Shown: piece after piece, positions 28,273-36,862 of the stretch
How positions within the stretch are numbered: position 1 is the stretch's first letter
Layout: the number at the start of each line of letters is the position of its first letter
From: Streptomyces uncialis
GTDB taxonomy: Bacteria > Actinomycetota > Actinomycetes > Streptomycetales > Streptomycetaceae
Assembly: GCF_036250755.1 (NCBI RefSeq)
Contig: NZ_CP109583.1
Span: forward strand, 1,860,001 to 1,924,000
Length of the DNA stretch: 64,000 nucleotides
Direction: 5' to 3'
Translations under genes and position numbers: made by a program
Notes under the pieces: model-generated
What the model was told of the DNA's origin: nothing
Database searches by the model: none
What the model saw: only the letters and a program-made list of their open reading frames with translations

Positions 28273-28563
28273 TCAGGGGGGCAGTGCCTCCACGAGCACG
28301 GAGCGTGCGGACAGGGAGTCCACGACCAGGACGCGCACATCCTTGCCGATCGCCACCGCCGACCACGCCGCGTAGGATTCCGAGCCGCCCCGCACGGCCA
28401 CCAGCACCTCTCCGGGGCCGTCGGCCGGGATGGGCACCGTCACCCTCCCCACCGCGCCCACGGGGCTCTGCGAGGATTCATCCGCTCCGTACACCTGCCC
28501 CTTCGGCACGCGCATCCATTCGGGTCGCCATGTGACCGGGCCGCGGACGCCGAGGGAGGTCAC
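28273..28563 (-). CDS. NfeD-like OB-fold protein, N-terminus uncertain
   Basis: The segment GAVGRVTVPIPADGPGEVLV then AIGKDVRVLVVDS is the beta-barrel pattern of NfeD C-terminal domains, which accompany SPFH proteins. GTG 28563 sits inside GGAGGTG, so its ribosome site is poor. The same frame stays open to 28686 without the expected membrane spans. Either this is a soluble short form, or the membrane part was lost or frameshifted. It precedes the SPFH gene by 32 bp and is likely the first gene of that operon. Confidence 0.6.
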   Translation of the reverse strand: MTSLGVRGPVTWRPEWMRVPKGQVYGADESSQSPVGAVGRVTVPIPADGPGEVLVAVRGGSESYAAWSAVAIGKDVRVLVVDSLSARSVLVEALPP

Positions 28564-29042
28564 CTCCGTGAGCGCCCCTCGTGTGCCCGAGCACCACCAG
28601 GACGACCGGGGCGTCCCGGTCGCCCGCCTTCCTCTTCGACGGTACTCCGCCCCCGCTCGGTCGGCGCCCCGCACCGGGCGGAGCACGGCATGCAGGGAAC
28701 GTCGTGGGGGCCGTCACTGCCAGGGGAACACCCGAGCGCGGATGATCCGGTCCACCTCGTAGTTGCCTGGCCACACAGCCGCTGGGCCAGGTTCTGCGTC
28801 CGCCCGGGTCGAAGGGTTCCGGGAGCGGCCGGCTGTGGAGCGGGGCCGTCACCCGGGGACGGACGGGTGACACCGGGCGCAGGAGGAGCGAACGCGCCGG
28901 TCGCCTGCGCCGACCCGGAGCACTGATGGGCCAGTGTGGGCCCCGCCGGTGTCGACCGCCTCGCCGTGACCGCCCGAGGGGACTGCGGGAGGCCGACGCG
29001 GTCGCAGGAGGGGGACGGACTCATATGAGGTGAAGGGACCCG
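28564..29042. other. Divergent gap with no clear gene
   Basis: About 480 bp separate the leftward OB-fold gene from the rightward molybdopterin oxidoreductase. Minus-strand open frames exist but lack codon bias; a piece near 28600 (APVVLVVLGHTRG) may be an eroded N-terminus of the OB-fold gene. The rest presumably holds two promoters, which I cannot place with confidence. Confidence 0.4.
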
Positions 29043-30350
29043 GTGGACGTGAGGAAGGACGGGAAGCACCGACGGCGGTTCCGGGTCAGGTCTCCAGGGG
29101 GACCTCCACCGGGTCCGGCGCGCCCCGGGTTCTGGCGCAGCCCGTTGCGGGGTCCGTGGCTGACGGCGGTGTTCGGGCTGGTCCTGCTGGTCGGGGTGCC
29201 GGTCATGTTCGTGACCGGGCTGCTGTCGTACGCCGCGTACAACCCGGACCTGGCGAGGATCAACGATGAGACACCCGGCAAAGGGGTGCTCGGCTTCTAT
29301 CTGTTCTCCTGGCCGACCTCGCCCTACTGGATCTACCGGGTGACCCAGGGCATTCACGTCACGCTGGGGATCGTGCTCGTACCGGTCCTCCTTGCGAAGC
29401 TGTGGTCCGTCGTGCCCCGGCTGTTCGCCTGGCCGCCGCTGCGCTCGCCCGCCCACGCGCTGGAACGGCTGTCGCTGCTCCTCCTCGTGGGCGGTGTCCT
29501 GTTCCAGTTCGCGACCGGCATTCTCAACATCCAGCTCGAATACCTCTTCCCCGGCTCGTTCTACACGCTGCACTTCTACGGCGCGTGGGTGCTGATGGGG
29601 GCGTTCACGGTCCATGTGGCACTCCGGCTGCCCGCCGCGCTGCGCGCGGTACGGGGCCGCCGGGCGGAGACCGGGCCCCCGCCCGCCGGGGAATCCGCCG
29701 CCGTGCTGGTGACGCCCCGTCCGGCGGCACCGACGATGTCGCGCCGCGGAGCGGTCGCGCTGGTGGGGGTGGGGTCCGGGACGCTGCTGGCCGTCACCGT
29801 GGGTCAGAGCGTCGGCGGCCCCTTCCGCCGGACGGCTGTCCTGGCTCCGCACGGCCAGGAGCCCGGTACGGGACCGAACGGCTTCCAGATCAACAAGACG
29901 GCGGCCTCGCTCGGCATCCGGCCGAGCGACACCGGCCCCGGCTGGCGTCTCACGGTCGACGGCGGCGGACGCCGGGTGGTGCTGACCCTCGACGAGCTGC
30001 GCGCCATGCGTCAGCACGAGTCGGCGCTGCCGATCGCCTGTGTGGAGGGCTGGTCCACGCCGGACCAGTTGTGGCGGGGGGTGCGGCTCACCGATCTCGC
30101 CGCGCTGGTCGGACTGGCTGCGGACCCGCCGCACGTCCTGGTGCAGTCGGTGCAGCGGGGAGGGTCGTTCGCGTCGGCCGTGCTGCGGGACAACCAGGTG
30201 CGGGACGGACGCACCCTGCTGGCGCTGCGTGTCAACGGTGCCGTGCTCTCGGCCGATCACGGCTATCCGGCCCGCACCATCGTCCCGGGGGCTCCCGGCG
30301 TCCACAACACCAAATGGGTCACCCGTCTCGGCTTCGGGGAGCTGTCATGA
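29043..30350 (+). CDS. Membrane molybdopterin-dependent oxidoreductase with cytochrome b561-like domain
   Basis: The 435 aa combine two parts. Residues ~30-210 contain four or five membrane spans with spaced His residues (VTQGIHVTLGIVL, FYTLHFYGAWVLMGAFTVHV), like a di-haem cytochrome b membrane domain. Residues ~240-435 are a YedY/sulfite-oxidase Mo-pterin domain, with the Mo-ligand Cys in ALPIACVEGWSTPDQLWRG and a close in PARTIVPGAPGVHNTKWVTR. It probably oxidises or reduces an extracellular substrate with electrons passing through the membrane haem. AAGGGA sits 5 bp before GTG 29043. Confidence 0.82.
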   Translation: MDVRKDGKHRRRFRVRSPGGPPPGPARPGFWRSPLRGPWLTAVFGLVLLVGVPVMFVTGLLSYAAYNPDLARINDETPGKGVLGFYLFSWPTSPYWIYRVTQGIHVTLGIVLVPVLLAKLWSVVPRLFAWPPLRSPAHALERLSLLLLVGGVLFQFATGILNIQLEYLFPGSFYTLHFYGAWVLMGAFTVHVALRLPAALRAVRGRRAETGPPPAGESAAVLVTPRPAAPTMSRRGAVALVGVGSGTLLAVTVGQSVGGPFRRTAVLAPHGQEPGTGPNGFQINKTAASLGIRPSDTGPGWRLTVDGGGRRVVLTLDELRAMRQHESALPIACVEGWSTPDQLWRGVRLTDLAALVGLAADPPHVLVQSVQRGGSFASAVLRDNQVRDGRTLLALRVNGAVLSADHGYPARTIVPGAPGVHNTKWVTRLGFGELS

Positions 30351-30835
30351 GCGGCTTCCGTGACCGGTACGGGGCGTCACCCCTGCATCTGCTGCTGGTG
30401 CTGACCTCGTTCGCGGTGGCCCTGTACGCGGGGTTGAGGCTGCTTCGCGGTGACACCCTGGGAGTGCTGATCTGGTTCGTGGGGGCGGCGCTCGTCCACG
30501 ACCTCCTCTTCCTGCCGGTGTACTCCCTCACCGACCGGGTCGTGCAGCGGTGGTGCGGGCCACCTGCGGTCCGGTCCGGGCATGACGCGACGCCCGTCCC
30601 CGCGGTGGCGACCGTCAACCATCTGCGGGTGCCTTTCTTCCTCTCCGGACTGCTGCTGCTGGTCTGGTGGCCACTGATCCTGCGGCAGGTACCCCACTAC
30701 ACGGCAACGACCGGCCTGCCCGCCGATGTGTTCCTGGGCAGATGGCTGCTGATCACCGCGAGCCTGCTCGCGGTGTCGGCCGTGTGTCTGCTGGTGCGGA
30801 TGCGACGGGCGGGCAGGGCGGCACCACCGCGGTGA
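30347..30835 (+). CDS. Four-helix membrane protein, partner of the oxidoreductase
   Basis: Its 162 aa carry about four hydrophobic segments (HLLLVLTSFAVALYAGLRLL, LGVLIWFVGAALVHDLLFLP, VPFFLSGLLLLVWWPLIL, WLLITASLLAVSAVCLLV). No family recognised. The ATG overlaps the oxidoreductase stop (ATGA), so the proteins are co-made. It may be a membrane subunit or assembly factor of the Mo enzyme. Confidence 0.75.
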   Translation: MSGFRDRYGASPLHLLLVLTSFAVALYAGLRLLRGDTLGVLIWFVGAALVHDLLFLPVYSLTDRVVQRWCGPPAVRSGHDATPVPAVATVNHLRVPFFLSGLLLLVWWPLILRQVPHYTATTGLPADVFLGRWLLITASLLAVSAVCLLVRMRRAGRAAPPR

Positions 30836-30874
30836 CCCCGGGGGCCGGGCTCACCCTCCGCTCCGCTCCCCCGC

Positions 30875-31531
30875 TCAGGTCTGGGCCGTCAGCGCGGAGA
30901 AGTGCCGTCCGCGTGAGGTCGTCCAGCACTCCGTCACCCTCCAGCCCCGCGCGACGGCATGACCGTGCAGCGCCCGACGTCCGACGACGGCCCAGGGGAA
31001 GAGCGCACCCCGGTTGCCCAGCCCGTCGTCGATACGGACGCGGTAGCGGGCGTCCGCGTCCGTATCGGCCGTCTCGACCAGCAGCAGGCCACCCGGACGG
31101 ACCACCTGACGTGTCCGGCCGAGGAGGGCGGTCGGGTCGCCGCCGATGCCGATGTTCCCGTCGAGGAGCAGGGCCGTGCCCCACAGTCCTTCTCCGGGAA
31201 GGGCGTCGAAGACGGACACCCGGCGGGCCGGTCCGCCGCGCTGGAGCGTGGAGACGACGGCGGCGGAGCAGACGTCGATGCCCAGGACCCGTTGACCTCG
31301 CCGGGACAGGGCTTCGACCAGGCGTCCGGCCCCGCAGCCGATGTCCAGCACCGGCCCGTCGCAGCGACGCAGCACGGCGAGATCGCACGCGTCGGCCCGT
31401 GCGCACCACCGGTCGATGTCCATGCGCAGCAACCGGCCGTTCGTCACACGCAGGAACAGCCGGCCGCGGCCCGTCGTCAGCGCGGCACCGTAGAGGTCGT
31501 CGCTCCATGAGCCCGCCCGCGCGCCTGTCAT
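30875..31531 (-). CDS. Class I SAM-dependent methyltransferase
   Basis: The SAM-binding motif I is PVLDIGCGAGRLVEAL, with GIDVCSAAV as the second strand and GGLLLVETADTD as motif post-I/III. 218 aa from ATG 31531, the start that best fits the family (SWSDDLYGAALTTGRG near the N-terminus); a GTG at 31606 would add 25 residues but lacks a ribosome site. It lies at the downstream end of a leftward run of glycosyltransferases, so its substrate may be a sugar or lipid product of that run. Confidence 0.8.
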   Translation of the reverse strand: MTGARAGSWSDDLYGAALTTGRGRLFLRVTNGRLLRMDIDRWCARADACDLAVLRRCDGPVLDIGCGAGRLVEALSRRGQRVLGIDVCSAAVVSTLQRGGPARRVSVFDALPGEGLWGTALLLDGNIGIGGDPTALLGRTRQVVRPGGLLLVETADTDADARYRVRIDDGLGNRGALFPWAVVGRRALHGHAVARGWRVTECWTTSRGRHFSALTAQT

Positions 31532-31695
31532 GACGTATTCCACGCCGACGGACACCGGAAGGGTCCGCACAGCGTGCCGGGCGGGGCGCAGTCGGGGTAG
31601 TGGCACATCGTCGTCAGTGTGCGTACACCGGAGTGCTTCGGCTACACGGTCCGGGCCGTTCGGGTGGATTCCCGCCGTGGCCCGGGAGGGGCGCG

Positions 31696-33135
31696 CTACT
31701 CGTCGTGACGGACGGGCCAGGGCCGTCCGTCACGACGGTTCCCGGAGCCGTTGCCCCTCCCTGTCGGCCGTTCGCTCCCGGCGCGGTGGCGGCGCACGGC
31801 CCAGCCGAGGAGGACCGCGCCCGCCGCGCCGGCGTACGCGGTGGTGCCCACCGTGTATCCGTCACCGATGACCGGGCTCAGGAGGTAGGTCGCCGCCCCC
31901 GCCAGGGCGACCCCCAGCCACTCCCAGCGGCCGTCCATGCCCACCAGGGCGACGAGCAGCAGCGCGTACCAGGAGTATCCGGGCGTCAGCAGCAGGAACA
32001 CGGTGCCGGTGACGACCAGGGCGCCGCTCCAGGGCCGTTCCGGGGAACCTCGCCGCACCACCCACCACACCACGGCCGACAGCACGACGGCGAGGGCGGG
32101 CAGGGTCCAGCTGTCCGGCAGGACCAGGCGGAGCAGGGCGAAGCGGCTCATCCGGGAGGACGTGTCGTCGTATCCCTCCTCAGCCAGGTACCCGCGCAGA
32201 TAGCCGAGGACCGAGCCGTGGGACACCAGCGCGTACGGGAGGTAGACGGCGGCGGTCACGGCCGCGCCGGACAGCAGTACCGCGGCCGCCGTCCGGATAC
32301 GCCGTACTCCGCCGAGCGCGCCCGGCACGGCCAGCACGGGCAGCAGCTTTGTCGTGACCGCCAGGCCCAGCAGCGCTCCGCCCCAGCAGCGGTGCGAGGT
32401 GACGATACCGAGGGCCACGACGGTGAGCAGCGCGCCGAGCGCGTCCACATGGGCGTTGTTGACCGCCTCGATCGGCACCGCCGGGCACCAGGCCCAGTAC
32501 GCCGCCCACCGGACCTCACCGCGCCCGCGCAGTACGAGGAGCAGCGCCACCGTAGTGCCGAGGGAGAACAACGCCCCGCCGAGCTGGAACGGCTTGTGCC
32601 GGGAGCCGTCCGGCGACAGGACGTCGACCAGGAGGAAGTAGCCCTCGGCGACGGGCGGATAGATGGTAAGCACCGCGGGCCGGTTGATCCGGGTGCAGCG
32701 GATCTCCCCGGCGGGGGCGGGCACGCGCACCCTGTCGGCCCCGGCGCATCCCGCGCCGGAGGGGAAGAGCCAGTCGTCGCGCAGCGGTGCGAGTGCCGGA
32801 TCACGCGGCGGGTGGTCGTAGGGCGAGATCCCGGCGGCCTGTACCCGGCCGTCCCAGGCGTACCGGTAGGAGTCGGTGCTGGTACGCGGTTGTGCGGTCA
32901 GTCCGGTGGCCGTCACCACGATGCCGCCGAGGAGCACCACGGCGGCCGTCCGCCGGACAGGGACCCGGCGCAGTGACCAGACGGCGGCCGCGAAGAGCAG
33001 CCAGCACACCGCGTACCGGCCGAACAGCCCCGCGGGATCGCGGTGGTAGTCGCCGTCGCGGAAGGCCAGGACCAGGGTGACGGTCAGCGCGGCGACCAGG
33101 AGGGCGGTGGGGGCGGTTCGCGTACCGGTCACCAC
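31696..33135 (-). CDS. GT87-like polytopic membrane glycosyltransferase
   Basis: A 479-aa protein with ten or more membrane spans. The catalytic loop is likely the DSYRYAWDGRVQAAGISPYD segment after the second or third span, where an Asp pair typical of GT-C enzymes sits. PPVAEGYF and AHVDALGALL match DUF2029 mannosyltransferases. It would use a polyprenyl-phosphate sugar donor outside the membrane. It belongs with the GT2 and epimerase genes just upstream. The GTG at 33135 and in-frame GTG at 33132 are equally possible starts. Confidence 0.82.
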   Translation of the reverse strand: MVTGTRTAPTALLVAALTVTLVLAFRDGDYHRDPAGLFGRYAVCWLLFAAAVWSLRRVPVRRTAAVVLLGGIVVTATGLTAQPRTSTDSYRYAWDGRVQAAGISPYDHPPRDPALAPLRDDWLFPSGAGCAGADRVRVPAPAGEIRCTRINRPAVLTIYPPVAEGYFLLVDVLSPDGSRHKPFQLGGALFSLGTTVALLLVLRGRGEVRWAAYWAWCPAVPIEAVNNAHVDALGALLTVVALGIVTSHRCWGGALLGLAVTTKLLPVLAVPGALGGVRRIRTAAAVLLSGAAVTAAVYLPYALVSHGSVLGYLRGYLAEEGYDDTSSRMSRFALLRLVLPDSWTLPALAVVLSAVVWWVVRRGSPERPWSGALVVTGTVFLLLTPGYSWYALLLVALVGMDGRWEWLGVALAGAATYLLSPVIGDGYTVGTTAYAGAAGAVLLGWAVRRHRAGSERPTGRGNGSGNRRDGRPWPVRHDE

Positions 33136-33235
33136 GCGCGTTCCTGCCGCCGGGCCGCGGCTTCGTGGACGTGCCCCTCCCGCCGGGCGGTCGCTCCGGT
33201 GTGCGGGGACGCGCGTCCCGTGCCCGGGGGCGGAC

Positions 33236-33874
33236 TCATCCCGGTTCGCCTCCGGCGGGTGTCATCCGGGCCAGGAGTGCGGCGAAACGTGTGTGCGGGG
33301 CTTGTGCCGCCACCGCCAGCGCGTCCTCGGCGGTGTCGACGTCGCGCAGTGTCGCCAGCTCCCGCACCCTCAGTCCGGCGTCGAGGAGCCGCTGGCGCTG
33401 CAACGCGCCGGTGTCCGGCCGCGACATCGGCACGCCGCTCAGCAGCGCGGGCTCGGGTACGGCCAGCCCCAGCGCCCAGAATCCGCCGTCCGCCGCAGGC
33501 CCGAACCAGGCGTCGCAGGTGTGCCAGGCGTCGTCCCTGAGCGCGGGGGCGAGCAGGGCGGGGGTGAGCTGCGGGGTGTCCATACCGATCAGGACGGCGG
33601 GCCCCGCACAGCCGGCGAACGCGGCGGCCAGCCGGGCGTCGAGCGGTCCGGCGCACTGGGCCACCACGTCGATGCCGTCGGGCAGCCAGCGGCCGGGCTG
33701 TCCGTCGAGCACCAGCACCCGCCGCCCGGCCGGGGCCTGGGCCACGACCGCCAGCGAGTCCGAGAGGGCCGCTTCGGCGAGGGCGGCCGCCTGGGAGAGG
33801 GAGTACGGCGGGCTGAGCCTGGTCTTCACCCGACCGGGTACGGGCTCCTTGGCGAGCACCAGCACGGTGGTCAC
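33236..33874 (-). CDS. TIGR04282/DUF2064-type glycosyltransferase
   Basis: A GT-A-fold transferase, 212 aa. VLVLAKEPVPGRVKTRLSP is the nucleotide-binding N-terminus, LIGMDTPQLTP is the DXD-like metal site, and FGPAADGGFWALGL is the acceptor loop, all diagnostic of this family. Members are named for arsenosugar or rSAM/selenodomain-associated systems, but their reactions are mostly unproven. The GTG start overlaps the GT2 stop (GTGA), so both are translated together. Confidence 0.88.
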   Translation of the reverse strand: MTTVLVLAKEPVPGRVKTRLSPPYSLSQAAALAEAALSDSLAVVAQAPAGRRVLVLDGQPGRWLPDGIDVVAQCAGPLDARLAAAFAGCAGPAVLIGMDTPQLTPALLAPALRDDAWHTCDAWFGPAADGGFWALGLAVPEPALLSGVPMSRPDTGALQRQRLLDAGLRVRELATLRDVDTAEDALAVAAQAPHTRFAALLARMTPAGGEPG

Positions 33875-34572
33875 CGGACACCCGCCCGGCCGGTCCCGGG
33901 CGGTGGTACGGCGAGCACCGACCGCATGTCCCGCACGGCCTGCCAGGTGCCCCGCCAGGTGCCCGTGACCTTCGACTTCCCGTGCCTCGCCAGGTACGGG
34001 ACGTCGGCCTCCCGCACTCGCCAGCCCGCGTCGGCCGCGCGGACCACCATCTCCAGCGGGTAGCCGTTGCGGCGGTCCGTCAGTCGCAGCCCGACGAGGG
34101 CTTCCCGGCGGGCGGCCCGCATCGGCCCGAGGTCCAGCAGCCGCAGTCCTGTCCGGCGGTACAGCATCCGGGAGAGCGCGAGGTTTCCCGCGCGGGCGTG
34201 CACGGGCCAGACGCCCGGGCGGGTCGGGCGGCGCCGTCCGAGCATCAGATCCGCCCGCCCTTGTGCCACTTCACGCACCAGTGCGGCCAGCAGTCCCGGG
34301 TCGAGCGAGCCGTCGCAGTCGCAGAAGCAGACGATTTCGGCGGTGGCCGCCTCCAGTCCGGCATGGCAGGCCGCTCCGAAGCCGCGCCGGGGCTCGCGCA
34401 CCACGGTCGCGCCGCGGGCCGCGGCGATCCCGGCGGAACCGTCCGACGAGCCGTTGTCGACGACGATCGCGCGCCACCCTGCCGGGATTCGCGCCAGAAC
34501 CCACGGCAGCGCGGTGGCTTCGTCCAGGCAGGGCAGGACGACGTCCACTGAGGCGGGGCTCGGCTCGGTCAT
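33871..34572 (-). CDS. Family 2 glycosyltransferase
   Basis: A 233-aa cytoplasmic GT-A enzyme like dolichol-phosphate sugar synthases: DVVLPCLDEATALPWVL, AIVVDNGSSDGS, and the DXD motif in CFCDCDGSLDPG. It may load a sugar onto polyprenyl phosphate for the nearby GT87-like membrane enzyme. It begins 4 bp after the epimerase stop and overlaps the next gene, placing it mid-operon. Confidence 0.9.
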   Translation of the reverse strand: MTEPSPASVDVVLPCLDEATALPWVLARIPAGWRAIVVDNGSSDGSAGIAAARGATVVREPRRGFGAACHAGLEAATAEIVCFCDCDGSLDPGLLAALVREVAQGRADLMLGRRRPTRPGVWPVHARAGNLALSRMLYRRTGLRLLDLGPMRAARREALVGLRLTDRRNGYPLEMVVRAADAGWRVREADVPYLARHGKSKVTGTWRGTWQAVRDMRSVLAVPPPGTGRAGVR

Positions 34573-34576
34573 CTGT

Positions 34577-35686
34577 TCACCCTAGGAGCCGTCGGTCGTT
34601 TCCTCCCTTTCTGTCCTGCGCTCGGGTGACGGCGCCCTGCCCCGGATCACGGGGGCCGTCGCGCGCGAACTCCGTGATTCCCTCCTCGAAGCCGACCGTT
34701 GCCCGCCACCCCAGCTCCTCCGTCAGCCGGTGCGAGGAGGCGGTGATGTGCCGTACGTCGCCCAACCGGTACTCGCCGGTGACCACCGGTTCGGGTCCGC
34801 CGTGCACGCGGGCCAGCGCGCACGCCATCTCCCCGACCGTGCGCGGCCGGCCGCTGCCGGTGTTGAAGACGGCCAGCGTCCCGGGCTCCCGCCCGGTCAG
34901 CCCCTCCAGGGCGGTCGCCCCCGCGGCGGCCACGTCCCGCACATGGACGAAGTCCCTCCGCTGCCCGCCGTCCTCGAACACCCGCGGCGGCTCCCCCCTC
35001 GCCAGCGCCGACCGGAAGAACGAGGCCACACCCGCGTACGGGGTGTCCCGGGGCATCCCTGGCCCGTACACGTTGTGGTAGCGCAACGAGATCGCCCGTC
35101 CCCCGGTGGCCCGGGCCCAGGCAGCGCTCAGATGCTCCTGCGCGAGCTTGGTCGTGGCGTACACATTGCGTGGATCGGTCGGCGCGTCCTCGTCGACCAG
35201 GCCGGGGACCAGCTCCGCACCGCACCGCGGGCAGCGGGGTTCGAAACGGCCCGCGTCCAGGTCCACCCGCGTACGGGGGCCCGGCCGCACCGCTCCGTGC
35301 CGCGGGCACTCGTAACGTCCCTCCCCGTACACGACCATCGACCCGGCGAGCACGAGATCGCCCACCCCCGCCTCGGCCATCGCCGTCAGCAGCACCGCCG
35401 TCCCCAGGTCGTTGCAGGCGACGTACTCGGGGGCGTCCGCGAACCCGTTCCCCAGCCCCACCATGGCCGCCTGATGACTCACCGAGTCCACTCCGCGCAG
35501 CACCCCGGCCAGCGCGTCCCGGTCCCGTACATCCACCCGCACCAGCTCCGTGCCGCCCACGGGCGCCGCGCCGTGGGCCGACGGCAGAAGAGCGTCCAGG
35601 ACCACCGTCTCGTGACCACGGGCGGTCAGTGCCGCGACGATATGCGAGCCGATGAAGCCCGCGCCCCCGGTGACCAGTACACGCAT
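34577..35686 (-). CDS. NAD-dependent sugar epimerase with inserted Cys-rich finger
   Basis: An extended SDR acting on a nucleotide-sugar. The Rossmann motif is VTGGAGFIGSHI; the active-site Tyr-Lys is in NVYATTKLAQEHL, and RYHNVYGPGMPRDTPYAGVA is the substrate loop. The 369 aa include an unusual ~55-residue insertion before the Tyr: YECPRHGAV ... RCPRCGAELVPG, whose Cys/His spacing suggests a zinc finger. ATG 35686 heads the leftward run of four to five genes. Substrate unknown. Confidence 0.88.
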   Translation of the reverse strand: MRVLVTGGAGFIGSHIVAALTARGHETVVLDALLPSAHGAAPVGGTELVRVDVRDRDALAGVLRGVDSVSHQAAMVGLGNGFADAPEYVACNDLGTAVLLTAMAEAGVGDLVLAGSMVVYGEGRYECPRHGAVRPGPRTRVDLDAGRFEPRCPRCGAELVPGLVDEDAPTDPRNVYATTKLAQEHLSAAWARATGGRAISLRYHNVYGPGMPRDTPYAGVASFFRSALARGEPPRVFEDGGQRRDFVHVRDVAAAGATALEGLTGREPGTLAVFNTGSGRPRTVGEMACALARVHGGPEPVVTGEYRLGDVRHITASSHRLTEELGWRATVGFEEGITEFARDGPRDPGQGAVTRAQDRKGGNDRRLLG

Positions 35687-36002
35687 GCGCAGGACTCTAG
35701 GGCGCGGCCGACCGGAAGGTCACGAACCGGCGCCGTCCTGTTCGGCGCCCCGCCCGGCGAACCGGGCACGATGCCGGCCCCGGCGGGCCGCGTGCCGCGA
35801 ACCCGCGCCGCGCCGCAGCCGATGCCGCCGGGACGCGCTCTCCACCCGCCCGGCCGGCACCGGGGTTGCCCCGTCCGGGGGAACAGTGCCGCTCCGGCCC
35901 ATCCGGCCGGGCGTCGGCGACGAACCGTCAGTGCGGGGCTCGGCAGGCCCGTACGGTGTGCGCGCTCGGCCGCATCGTTGGAAGCGAGAAGGAGTGACGT
36001 TC

Positions 36003-36245
36003 ATGAAGCGTTTCCTGAGGACGGCCGCGCTGGCTATGGCGCTGAGCGGTGCGATGGCGGCCGGCGGGGCGTCAGCCGCTTCGGCCGACGCCGGCGCCCA
36101 GGGCTTCGCCGTGGGATCGCCAGGGGTGGCTTCGGGCAACCTGATCCAGATTCCCGTGCACATCCCGGTCAACGCCTGCGGCAACACCGTCAGCGTCATC
36201 GGGCTGCTCAACCCCGCGTTCGGGAACACCTGCGTCAACCACTGA
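36003..36245 (+). CDS. Short chaplin (ChpE-H type)
   Basis: A small secreted amphipathic protein that assembles into amyloid-like fibres on aerial hyphae and spores. The 80 aa have a signal peptide ending ASAASA and one chaplin domain: SPGVASGNLIQIPVHIPVN then CGNTVSVIGLLNPAFGNTC, with the usual two Cys. No sortase signal, so it is a short chaplin. AAGGAG lies 8 bp before ATG 36003. The 315 bp upstream is gene-free and should hold its developmentally controlled promoter. A hairpin terminator follows at 36316. Confidence 0.95.
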   Translation: MKRFLRTAALAMALSGAMAAGGASAASADAGAQGFAVGSPGVASGNLIQIPVHIPVNACGNTVSVIGLLNPAFGNTCVNH

Positions 36246-36315
36246 CGGGTACACCGGGTCCCCGGCTCCGCGCTGACATCGGGGAAGCGCGGGCCGGCTG
36301 ACCTCTCCGCATGGC

Positions 36316-36339
36316 AGAAGGAGCGCACGTGCTCCTTCT
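36316..36339 (+). terminator. Hairpin terminator after the chaplin gene
   Basis: AGAAGGAGC and GCTCCTTCT form a perfect 9-bp stem with a 6-base loop (GCACGT), 70 bp beyond the chaplin stop. It lies between that gene and the DUF4331 operon. Confidence 0.65.
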
Positions 36340-36490
36340 CCGGAGATCCTGCGGAGGGGTCCACGGCGGGTGGCGGATGTCGGCAGCCGCCACCCGCACC
36401 GTGTTCTCCACGACCGAGGGGGCGGTGCCGCTGGTCCGGCCCATGCCCCGAACGAGGGACTCGGCAGTCTTCCATCCACCCGCCTCCTTA

Positions 36491-36507
36491 TTGCACAACG
36501 CTTGCAA
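36491..36507. promoter_or_regulatory. LacI-family-like operator upstream of the DUF4331 operon
   Basis: TTGCACAACGCTTGCAA has 5-bp inverted ends (TTGCA/TGCAA) about a 7-bp centre close to the LacI/GalR family consensus. It is the only such site noticed in the ~520-bp gene-free stretch 36340-36862, ~355 bp before the GTG start. No LacI-type gene is in the window. The rest of that stretch shows nothing firm. Confidence 0.4.
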
Positions 36508-36862
36508 CAGAAGGGTTTCGCCCCGTTCGGCTCAACCGGTCCGCGTCGTGTCGCACGCAGTTTCCCGGCACGTTTCAGCAGCGGCGCGACCCACCTCACC
36601 AGTGGTTTCCAGGAAATCGCGACGGCAAGAGAGGCACACCGGGCCACCGGGGCGCCCGCTGGAACCCGGCACGGCGTGCTTGTCTGCCGCTTGCGCAGAG
36701 ATGCGTGGTGTGTCCCGGACCGGTGACCCCGTTGCTCCACCCGCCGTCCGGGACAAGTGCGAGTCGTTTCTCGCCGCGGTGCCGACCGCCATCCCCCACC
36801 GATCTTCCTCGCGGTATGCCCCCGTGGCCGCCGCCTGGATCTCGCACACCGGAGACTCAGAC

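Noticed and set aside
28560..30305. A 581-codon minus-strand frame opposite the molybdopterin oxidoreductase
   Set aside because: Antisense to a gene with clear membrane spans and Mo-binding Cys; no domain of its own.
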